From assembly GCF_014297365.1 (NCBI RefSeq), contig NZ_JACOQD010000004.1, forward strand, positions 168,748 through 232,747: a stretch of DNA of 64,000 nt. Reading direction: 5' to 3'. The stretch comes from Winogradskyella echinorum (lineage in GTDB: Bacteria; Bacteroidota; Bacteroidia; Flavobacteriales; Flavobacteriaceae). How positions within the stretch are numbered: the first letter of the stretch is position 1; the number at the start of each line of letters is the position of its first letter. The position numbers were made by a program, and so were the translations under genes. Below, one piece after another: positions 43,637 to 50,773 of this stretch. Below the pieces are notes generated by a model, which searched no databases, was not told where the DNA came from, and saw nothing but the letters and a program-made list of their open reading frames with translations.

Positions 43637-44197
43637 TTAGAAAAAGAAGCCAACAGATAATTGAAAGACTCCATTACTATTTTTGTCTGTAAAACCATCT
43701 ACATCATTAATATCAGAGAGACCTAGATTATAACGTGCTGTAAAATTGAGGCCATTATCGAGTTTGTAGCCAACTCCAAAATTCAGACCATAATCTATTT
43801 GTTTTAATAACTCTTTATAATCTAAAGTGCCTCCTTTTGTGGATAGTAAATAACCGATTTGTGGGCCAGCTTCTAGACTAAATCTTTCTGTAACATAGTA
43901 CTTTCCAATTAATGGAAGATTTAAATAGTTTAGATTAATGCTACCCTCAGATGCAACGTTTGTATCAGCTCCTTGCCCAGAATATATTAATTCGGGTTGT
44001 AAAGAGAATTTGTCTGATAGCTTAATTTCTGACATAACTCCGAAATTAAAACTTGTTATAGGGTCCAGATCTTTGGCATTGTCACCAGTAATAGAAGCAA
44101 AGTTTAAACCTGCTTTGACTCCAAATTTAATGTCTTGAGCGTTGATGTTAGATAATCCTAAAACTGCAATAACAGTTACTAAAAATAATTTTTTCAT
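43637..44197 (-). CDS. Outer-membrane beta-barrel protein (porin/PorT-like)
   Basis: 186 residues from the ATG at 44197; the open frame extends 22 codons further but the internal start MKKLFLVTVIAVLGLSNINAQ is a clean signal peptide. The mature part alternates polar and hydrophobic residues as in an 8-strand barrel: IKFGVKAGLNFASITGD, FSLQPELIYSGQGAD, NLPLIGKYYVTERFSLEAGP and terminal GVFQLSVGFFF with the C-terminal Phe. Its promoter has a perfect -7 box and an upstream 43-bp element shared with 45623-46519. Confidence 0.85.
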   Translation of the reverse strand: MKKLFLVTVIAVLGLSNINAQDIKFGVKAGLNFASITGDNAKDLDPITSFNFGVMSEIKLSDKFSLQPELIYSGQGADTNVASEGSINLNYLNLPLIGKYYVTERFSLEAGPQIGYLLSTKGGTLDYKELLKQIDYGLNFGVGYKLDNGLNFTARYNLGLSDINDVDGFTDKNSNGVFQLSVGFFF

Positions 44198-44223
44198 AAT
44201 TTGTGTTTTTTGATTTAAGAGTG

Positions 44224-44306
44224 CAAACGTAATTTTCAAAACAAAACGAAAAGTTAATTTCATTATTGAAGACGTACTGATACATCAGAATTACACGAAT
44301 CAGGAC
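44224..44306 (-). promoter_or_regulatory. Promoter with AraC-type operator (copy B)
   Basis: The - strand has TACGTTTG (44224-44231), a perfect -7 box 26 bases before the preferred ATG. A 43-bp element at 44264-44306 matches 46588-46630 at 33 of 43 bases without gaps, and both start exactly 32 bases from their -7 box. Within it GAATTA-N3-GAATCA (+ strand) forms a direct repeat with a 9-base period. No -33 TTG lies at the usual distance, as expected of an activator-dependent promoter. Confidence 0.7.
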
Positions 44307-44336
44307 TTTTATTAACTCCTTTTATATGCATTCCAT

Positions 44337-44936
44337 TTAAAATAAATTTTTAAGATCGAATCGATACGATATTCTGAACAATAACAATCCAAAAGACTCG
44401 GAATTTGATTTGACTATAGTCATATTTCTGGAGCCTTCGTAATTGGGAGTAACTCCGAGGTATTGATATCTTAAGGATAAGGTGAAATTATTGATGTGTC
44501 TACCAATACCAATTCCAGCGGTGAAATTTGGTTGACTTATTTTGGTTGTATCATCCGTATGCACAAAGGAAAATAATGACGAATATCCAAGCCTTGATTC
44601 AACAAACAGGTGTTTTTTTATAGGTAATCTGTATAGCGCTGTAATAGTGGTAAATTTAAAGTCATTTGACGATAGAGTTTCAATATTTTCATCTTCTATA
44701 CTTGTTATGCCTGGGATAAAATTTCCGCCCGTAGAGATGTCTAACCCTATTTGTCCAAATTGATAAAATTTTATAATGTTAAAATGTAATTCGCCTTTTC
44801 CACGAGCATTTTTATTTCCGAAAACATTTCCAATTCCTACACCTGCTTCTATATATGTATCCTGTGCATTAATAAGTTCTATTTTTAATAATAACAGAAC
44901 TAAAAGCAAGAAATACTTTGGTTCGATTTTCTTCAT
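44337..44936 (-). CDS. Outer-membrane beta-barrel protein, unknown
   Basis: 199 residues with signal peptide YFLLLVLLLLKIELINAQ. The mature part shows beta-barrel alternation (TYIEAGVGIGNVFGNKNARG, LFVESRLGYSSLFSF, FTAGIGIGRHINNFTLSLRYQYLG) and ends RISYRFDLKNLF with a terminal Phe. No named family recognised; similar in type but not in sequence to 43637-44197. Its own promoter is not obvious in the 173-bp gap, which holds the terminator of the upstream operon. Confidence 0.7.
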   Translation of the reverse strand: MKKIEPKYFLLLVLLLLKIELINAQDTYIEAGVGIGNVFGNKNARGKGELHFNIIKFYQFGQIGLDISTGGNFIPGITSIEDENIETLSSNDFKFTTITALYRLPIKKHLFVESRLGYSSLFSFVHTDDTTKISQPNFTAGIGIGRHINNFTLSLRYQYLGVTPNYEGSRNMTIVKSNSESFGLLLFRISYRFDLKNLF

Positions 44937-45008
44937 AGATCCTAATTTTAATAAATAATTGTGGGTACCCTTTTTTTGATTAATACATTCACCTTTTTGA
45001 ATAAAAAA

Positions 45009-45080
45009 GTAGCGGCTTTATTACTATTTATAAAGATTATCACGAATAATTATCTCTATTTTTAGCAATAAAACCGCTAC
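45009..45080 (-). terminator. Long-loop terminator after 45110 gene
   Basis: GTAGCGG and CCGCTAC pair, extended by TTTATT/AATAAA after one mismatch, around a 44-base AT-rich loop. On the - strand a run of six Ts follows. Closes the 46519 to 45110 transcription unit. Confidence 0.65.
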
Positions 45081-45109
45081 CTATTATCTAAAGTTAATAT
45101 TAAGGGTTT

Positions 45110-45601
45110 TTAAATCAATTTTCTTTTAAATATATAGCGTGTAATAAAAATACCATTTCCGTCTTTTTCACCTGAATCACTTTCTACAGCACTTGTTACA
45201 AATATTAAATCCCAACCTTCACAAATCATCGTCGTTAATTTTGAGGAAATTACGGCATCATTTGCTGCTATATTTTGGAAACGTATGCCAGCAACATTAT
45301 AAAAGTTTAATAATTTTGTTTCTTCAAAATCCTTTACTCTAATATCTTTTCTTTTAGATTTATTTCTTGAGTTATCATCTTCAGTTTGAGTGGACGTAAA
45401 TTTTTTATAATCTCTTTTATCATTTGCTGAAATTAAACGCGATCTACCTAAGCCATCTGATATAATAGATTCTACGCTTGTAATCACTTTTACTTCAAAT
45501 TCTGGTTTTAATGTTTCTTTTTGTTTTATGTTTTCTTGCGCAAAAGTATTTGTTACAAATACTATAAATACTGCCATTAATGCTAATATGATCTTTGTCA
45601 T
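45110..45601 (-). CDS. Secreted protein, unknown
   Basis: 163 residues with signal peptide IILALMAVFIVFVTNTFAQ. The mature part has a polar, basic stretch (about 55-90) and ends YNVAGIRFQNI ... AICEGWDLIFVTSAVES ... ITRYIFKRKLI in form. I recognise no family. It starts 21 bases after the 45623 gene's stop, so the two are co-transcribed from the AraC-type promoter A. Confidence 0.6.
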   Translation of the reverse strand: MTKIILALMAVFIVFVTNTFAQENIKQKETLKPEFEVKVITSVESIISDGLGRSRLISANDKRDYKKFTSTQTEDDNSRNKSKRKDIRVKDFEETKLLNFYNVAGIRFQNIAANDAVISSKLTTMICEGWDLIFVTSAVESDSGEKDGNGIFITRYIFKRKLI

Positions 45602-45622
45602 TTATTTAAGTTTTAATTATAA

Positions 45623-46519
45623 TTATTCTATACCAAAAGCTTCACTAAAACCTTGTTCCATAAAGCCCTCAAAAGGTTCGTCATGTCCGCCAGCTCCAGA
45701 AAGTATATTAGCATTTTTAGATTGTAAAAATGTAACCTCTTCGTTTGTAAGACTACCGACTGCCTCATCTGTTTCACCATAAATGTATGTTAGGTTAGAT
45801 AAGCTTTCTATAGTGTTAAATTGCTCTGTATATCTATTCATTCCTAACCCAGCAAATAGTCTAGCTTCATTTCTCCGAAAAATTTGCTCAAATTGTTCTG
45901 CTTCTACTATTGGAGTAACACCGTTTTCAAAATATGCATTTTTGCCATCTGCTAGACCTTGCCACATAACATCGTTAATGTCTAGTCTACCTGATATAAT
46001 TAGGTATTCATCAGCCACATCTATTCCTTTTTTTGCAATTAACTCTTGTGTTACAAATGAACCAAATGAAAACGCTGCAATGTAAACCGTTCTTCCTTCA
46101 TCTTTAAAATACTTAACAACGTGATGTAGTGTTTCTATGCTTTCAGCATTAAAATTAACAGCTTGGTCCAACGTAATTTCATTGCCTTCTATTATGTTAG
46201 GGTCTAATGTCTGAGCTTGGTGTACAGTTATATTTAAGATATCTGTAGTATTAAAATTTGCGGAAAAGTAATCCACTAATTCCGAGGCGAGTTCTGTACT
46301 AGGACCACCTGGTACAGTTATCACCACGTTAGAAGCTTTTTCATCTCCATTAAAATAAATTAAGTCCTTAATTTCTTGCGGAATTTCGTTAAAGGTTATA
46401 GGTGGATCTCCATCATCAGAGCATGAGAATGCTGAGATTGTGAAAAATACTATTAAAACTAGTTTTAAAATTGGACGATAATAATTAATACTTATCATCT
46501 TTTGTGATACTCTTTTCAT
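45623..46519 (-). CDS. Alpha/beta hydrolase-like lipoprotein
   Basis: 298 residues, lipobox FTISAFSC (Cys33; an in-frame ATG at residue 8 would give a more usual signal length). The body looks like an alpha/beta hydrolase fold: NVVITVPGGPSTELASELVD (strand and oxyanion loop), the elbow position AAFSFGSFVT (Ser present, but the first Gly of GxSxG is Ala), TYIYGETDEAVGSL for the acid region and GAGGHDEPF with a His. It could be an active or altered hydrolase in the periplasm. First gene after operator A and divergent from nothing; AraC lies just upstream on the same strand. Confidence 0.7.
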   Translation of the reverse strand: MKRVSQKMISINYYRPILKLVLIVFFTISAFSCSDDGDPPITFNEIPQEIKDLIYFNGDEKASNVVITVPGGPSTELASELVDYFSANFNTTDILNITVHQAQTLDPNIIEGNEITLDQAVNFNAESIETLHHVVKYFKDEGRTVYIAAFSFGSFVTQELIAKKGIDVADEYLIISGRLDINDVMWQGLADGKNAYFENGVTPIVEAEQFEQIFRRNEARLFAGLGMNRYTEQFNTIESLSNLTYIYGETDEAVGSLTNEEVTFLQSKNANILSGAGGHDEPFEGFMEQGFSEAFGIE

Positions 46520-46547
46520 TGATTTTCGTTTTTTGATTTATACCGGG

Positions 46548-46630
46548 CAAAAGTATAGTTACCAAAAAGATAAAAGAGTACAATTTTTATTGTAGATGTG
46601 CTAAAACAGTGGAATCAGACGAATCAGGAC
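46548..46630 (-). promoter_or_regulatory. Promoter with AraC-type operator (copy A)
   Basis: The - strand has TACTTTTG (46548-46555), perfect -7 box, 28 bases before the ATG of 45623-46519. The 43-bp element 46588-46630 begins 32 bases upstream of it and contains GAATCA-GAC-GAATCA (+ strand), an exact direct repeat with 9-base period. It overlaps the last two codons and stop of the AraC gene. A TTG at 46581-46583 is too distant (25 bases) to be a good -33. Confidence 0.7.
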
Positions 46631-47712
46631 GTTTTTTGAAGTTTTCTATAAGCTCCTGGTGACATATTTAAACTCATATTAAAAGTATTATAAAAAGCAC
46701 TCTTAGATTTAAACCCAGCTTCCATGCCAATAGCTTCAATAGAATATTTATTAAACACAGGATCTTGCAATAGATTTTTAGCTTCTTCAATACGATATTC
46801 ATTTACAAATTGAATAATGCTCTTATTTATTTCCTGATTTATAATTTGAGATAAATAGCCTTCACTTGTATCTAATCGTGTTGCTAAATCTAATCTACTT
46901 AAAAGCGGGTCCTTATATAATTCTTCGTCTTCCATTAACTTATAGAGTTGAGTAATAATTTTAGACGTAGTAGAGCTCCTTATTTTCTTTTTTATCGGAG
47001 TATCAGCTGACTTTTTTGAAACTAAATAGTTATGTATTTCTTCTTTTTGGTCTATGACTTGCAACCTAAATACGCCATAATATAATATCCACCATAAGAA
47101 TAAAGACATAAATATCCATAGTACATATGCTGAATATAATGAATCTAACAAGTGAAGTTCTACTCTATTGAGTATCAAGATTATGATAAGGCATATAACA
47201 AATAAGTTTAATCGTAACAACCAATGTCTTTTGTTCTCTGATATTGAAGTTGAATTTCGTAATAGTTTTCTACTCCAAAAAATCAAAAATATATTGAAGC
47301 TAATAGATGCAATATCTTTTAGGTAAAAGACCAAAACATCATAGATTGTACCATACAAGTCCAGCAAATACAATGAAAACTCAAGAATAACAGAGCCAAT
47401 AAATGGAAGGTATATCCATTTGTACCACTTATTTTTTAGAAGTGGATGCTTAATTTGAATTATAAAATAGGTAAATAAAGCTGCAGCAAATAAAAAGTCT
47501 AACCTAAAAAGGAGCAAAATTTCTACAATAACACTAGACACGTTAATGCTAAGCCATTCTATTAAGGTTAAACTAGCCATTGAGAATAATGATAGTGCCA
47601 GATAGTTATTAGCACGACTCTTATAAAAAGACGTTGTAATTAGTGAGATACTGACAAAGTACCCTATAATTACACTGGCAATCATTACAAAGTCTAATAT
47701 AGTTTGATTCAT
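46624..47712 (-). CDS. Membrane-bound AraC-family regulator
   Basis: 362 residues. The N-terminal 220 residues hold about seven hydrophobic helices (for example ASVIIGYFVSISLITTSFYK and WIFMSLFLWWILYYGVFRLQ). The C-terminal AraC helix-turn-helix (about 255-355) shows SRLDLATRLDTSEGYLSQII and SIEAIGMEAGFKSKSAFYNTF, with SPGAYRK at the end. Thus a membrane sensor domain is joined directly to an AraC DNA-binding domain. The two 43-bp elements nearby, one overlapping its stop codon, are its probable binding sites. Confidence 0.92.
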   Translation of the reverse strand: MNQTILDFVMIASVIIGYFVSISLITTSFYKSRANNYLALSLFSMASLTLIEWLSINVSSVIVEILLLFRLDFLFAAALFTYFIIQIKHPLLKNKWYKWIYLPFIGSVILEFSLYLLDLYGTIYDVLVFYLKDIASISFNIFLIFWSRKLLRNSTSISENKRHWLLRLNLFVICLIIILILNRVELHLLDSLYSAYVLWIFMSLFLWWILYYGVFRLQVIDQKEEIHNYLVSKKSADTPIKKKIRSSTTSKIITQLYKLMEDEELYKDPLLSRLDLATRLDTSEGYLSQIINQEINKSIIQFVNEYRIEEAKNLLQDPVFNKYSIEAIGMEAGFKSKSAFYNTFNMSLNMSPGAYRKLQKTS

Positions 47713-47941
47713 TCTTTGTTGTATAAAGAAAGTTAAATGATTAGTAGTCTAACTATTATATATGTGCTAATATATATGATGTATGGTATATAGCTAAGTT
47801 AAGTAAATTATAATATTCTATATAATTTATGTTATTTTAAGAATAAGCGAACCTGTTTGAAGTGTTTTTTACTGATAAATTAAATTGAAAATAGTTGTAA
47901 GATAATAGATGAATTTTGTTGAAAAATTTCGAAAATTGAGA

Positions 47942-48991
47942 TTAGCTCTCATCGTTAAAAAACACTTTGTAAAAGTGCATTTTTTTCTCCTCATCGTAAC
48001 CGCGTTCTAGATATTCTGCGGAAGCATCTGGTGCATCCACATCGAGTTTTATCTGTATGTTGGTATCTAGTTTTATTTCGGTTTTAATTTTTTGCTTCTG
48101 CTTTTTTAGAGCAATTTCGGAGACATCAAACTGATTGCGGATCAGTACTTTGTTTTCAGTTTCGTAGCTTTTTTTGTAATCTTCAAACAATTGAATATGG
48201 TCTTCTTCATCGAAGACTTCTTCTTTAAATGTTTCAATATTTACAATTTCATTTTCTTTAAAAAAGTCAACAGTATTTGCTAAGAAATTACTTTGAGCTT
48301 GACCTCCAAAATTAGGTTGTAAGACCTCTTTGGAGAATTCTCTACATAACTCAATACAGTTCTTAGTATGTTGGTTACTATCGTCTGGATATCTAATGTT
48401 TAGGAAGCTCTTAATCCAATATTGTGTATCGTAGGTATTATTATCCACGCTAAATACAATTTTACCTTCCAAATCAGAGGTATTAAGGATTAAACAGCCT
48501 TTATCTACTTTTTTGGCTTGAATACCTTTTTGTACTAAAATATCATAATTTCCAGACTCTAAATACGTCTGAAAAAATTCTGTCTTATTTTCAATCTTGT
48601 AGATACCAAAAGCATCAGTAAAATAGTCTTCGTATTGTACATTTTCAAAATGACAAATTAGTACATCTCCTGTTTTTATTTGCGCAGAATTACTTTGTTC
48701 AAATAGGTGTGTAACTATATGTTTTGAGACTTCTACAAAGTCTGCTTCATCTTTAAATATCTGTTCGCTATAAGTGTTAATTTCATTAAGGCCTATATCG
48801 CTATGATGATGAAAACGGTAACTTTCAGCCACACTAACAAACGGTTTTAATAAATAAGGTAGCATAAGGTTGTAAGTGGCCTCGTCAAAATGAACGGCAG
48901 CATCAGAAAAGGCATTTTTTGTGCCGTTAAATTTGTTACCAACTTTATGTATTATACAGCTTTTTATTGAGGCTTTTTGTCGTTTTATCAT
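47942..48991 (-). CDS. Nucleoid-associated protein (NdpA/YejK, NA37 family)
   Basis: 349-residue cytoplasmic DNA-binding protein of the 37-kDa nucleoid-associated family. Recognisable parts: SIKSCIIHKVGNKFNG at the start, SDIGLNEINTYSEQIF, GDVLICHFE and the central FSVDNNTYDTQYWIKSFLNI. The C-terminal 60 residues are also found as a decayed copy at 39664-39840 in the same orientation. The upstream 229-bp gap to the AraC gene is AT-rich and shows no gene or clear hairpin. Confidence 0.9.
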   Translation of the reverse strand: MIKRQKASIKSCIIHKVGNKFNGTKNAFSDAAVHFDEATYNLMLPYLLKPFVSVAESYRFHHHSDIGLNEINTYSEQIFKDEADFVEVSKHIVTHLFEQSNSAQIKTGDVLICHFENVQYEDYFTDAFGIYKIENKTEFFQTYLESGNYDILVQKGIQAKKVDKGCLILNTSDLEGKIVFSVDNNTYDTQYWIKSFLNIRYPDDSNQHTKNCIELCREFSKEVLQPNFGGQAQSNFLANTVDFFKENEIVNIETFKEEVFDEEDHIQLFEDYKKSYETENKVLIRNQFDVSEIALKKQKQKIKTEIKLDTNIQIKLDVDAPDASAEYLERGYDEEKKMHFYKVFFNDES

Positions 48992-49051
48992 ACTTCTAAA
49001 AATATCAAAATTTTGAGTTTACAATACTACAAAATCATAGGCTTAAAACTA

Positions 49052-49082
49052 AAGAAACGCCAAATTTACTTTGGCGTTTCTT
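49052..49082 (-). terminator. Terminator after OmpA-family gene
   Basis: AAGAAACGCCAAA and TTTGGCGTTTCTT form a perfect 13-bp stem around TTTAC, 28 bases past the OmpA gene's stop. Confidence 0.82.
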
Positions 49083-49109
49083 GACTTGAGGACTTAGATT
49101 TGGTTATCG

Positions 49110-50693
49110 TTATATTTTTACGAATTCTACACGTCTGTTTTGTGCTTTTCCGTCTGTTGTTTTATTGTCTCCAACGGGTTGACTTTCACCTTTTCCGTCT
49201 GTGGTTAATCTGTCTTTAGAAACTTTGTAAATTGAGATTAAAACCTCTTTTACAGCTTCTGCTCTGGCTTTAGATAATTTTAAATTTGCATCATCAGTTC
49301 CATCGGCATCAGTATGTCCTATAATGTTTAATTTAATCGTTTCATCTTGCATTAAAACTTGCGAGATTTGACGAATAACACCCAATGATTGTGGTTGTAT
49401 GTTTGCTGAACCAGAATCGAACAAAATACCATTGGTAGATATCTTGCCTTCGTTCATTAGTTTTCGTCTTAAATCTTCACCACCTTCAGAAACTTTTAAG
49501 TTAGACATAAATAAACGTTCTATACCTTCTTCTTTAAAACCATTAAGATGAAATTTTATTGCCTTTAAAGGGGAATCTGCACCAATCATTTTAGGAATAT
49601 CAACACATTTCTTTTCATTGACCCATACCCTAAACCGTTCTTTATTAACAGCTATAGAAATATGTGGTTTGTTAAGTACTGATTTTCTTACATCTGCTTT
49701 TACATTGTTAGTAATGGTATTATTTCCATCGATTCTATTTCTAACACGAAATGTAGAAACTACAAACTGAACAAAGGGAATTTCTACTTTAGCAAAATCG
49801 AGACCAGTACTAAACTCATTATTGTCGTCTAATCTAACTTCTAAGAAAGCAGAACTAGATGTGTTCTCATTAATACCTAATGCCACTAGGTCAAATTCAA
49901 TTGTGTAGTTCTCTGGAAGCTCTCTTGGCAAGTTTGGAATTACGTAAGTGCTGTAACCTTGTTTTAGCTCAAACCAGCGTCCTGGTAATTTGTTTAGAGT
50001 AACGACTTCTCCTGAGCCATTTGTATTCCATTTGGCCGGAAAATCACCAATAAAGTCATTAGAAAAATCATCAAAAAAGATCAGTTTATCACCAGGTACA
50101 AAATCGTATTTGCTATATACTTCTAAACCATCAGAAATATTTGAAGGTTTGTCTTTACTGGTTTCATTTTGAATGTCTTTATGGTCATCTGAACTGTCAT
50201 TATCATCTTTATTTGAGACGGGTTTAGAATCTTCATTACTATCAGAATTGGAGTTGTCTTCATCGTCTTTATCTTCTCCTTCTACTTTAGATCCTAGTAG
50301 TAATTTTTTAGCCGTTTTAATACTGTAAGATAATGCTTTTTTTGCACGATTAATTTGAAGCGTTGCTTTACTTTGTTTAAAAACACCTGCACCATCTAAA
50401 TCGTTTAATATATCTGGCGCACTTTCACTTAGCGCTGATACTTCTGCTAAGGCTTCTTCTAGTACATCTAAATCTTCATCTTCTAAAGGAGTACCAGCTG
50501 CAGCATAGCCATCATATTTGTAGACTTTGTCATATAAATCAAAAGATTCTTTTACAAAACTATCAACACTAGATATGCCTACACTGCTCTTAGGACGTTT
50601 TATTTTTTTAGTTTGAGCATTTAAATTAGAAGCTAAGAACAGAAATAGGAAAGTTGTTGTAAAAAGTTGCTTTATAATAGATGATGATCTCAT
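49110..50693 (-). CDS. OmpA-family outer-membrane protein with acidic linker
   Basis: 527 residues. Signal peptide QLFTTTFLFLFLASNLNAQ; helical region (about 35-135); a Ser/Asp/Lys/Asn-rich acidic low-complexity linker (about 138-190); a jelly-roll/LamG-like beta domain (about 200-400, DKLIFFDDFSNDFIGDFPAKW); then the OmpA peptidoglycan-binding domain (about 415-527) with ILFDSGSANIQPQSL, IIGHTDADGTDD and GKAQNRRVEFVKI. It anchors the outer membrane to peptidoglycan; a ligand for the middle domain is unknown. Confidence 0.9.
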   Translation of the reverse strand: MRSSSIIKQLFTTTFLFLFLASNLNAQTKKIKRPKSSVGISSVDSFVKESFDLYDKVYKYDGYAAAGTPLEDEDLDVLEEALAEVSALSESAPDILNDLDGAGVFKQSKATLQINRAKKALSYSIKTAKKLLLGSKVEGEDKDDEDNSNSDSNEDSKPVSNKDDNDSSDDHKDIQNETSKDKPSNISDGLEVYSKYDFVPGDKLIFFDDFSNDFIGDFPAKWNTNGSGEVVTLNKLPGRWFELKQGYSTYVIPNLPRELPENYTIEFDLVALGINENTSSSAFLEVRLDDNNEFSTGLDFAKVEIPFVQFVVSTFRVRNRIDGNNTITNNVKADVRKSVLNKPHISIAVNKERFRVWVNEKKCVDIPKMIGADSPLKAIKFHLNGFKEEGIERLFMSNLKVSEGGEDLRRKLMNEGKISTNGILFDSGSANIQPQSLGVIRQISQVLMQDETIKLNIIGHTDADGTDDANLKLSKARAEAVKEVLISIYKVSKDRLTTDGKGESQPVGDNKTTDGKAQNRRVEFVKI

Positions 50694-50773
50694 TTTAAAT
50701 AATTGATTAATAGCGGTCTAAAATTAATAATAACTATCGATATTAAAAAATGAATTTAGATTAGTTTTAAGAT

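Noticed and set aside
44198..44263. 22-codon upstream extension of the outer-membrane protein frame
   Set aside because: It covers the predicted promoter (TACGTTTG at 44224-44231); the ATG at 44197 starts a normal signal peptide.
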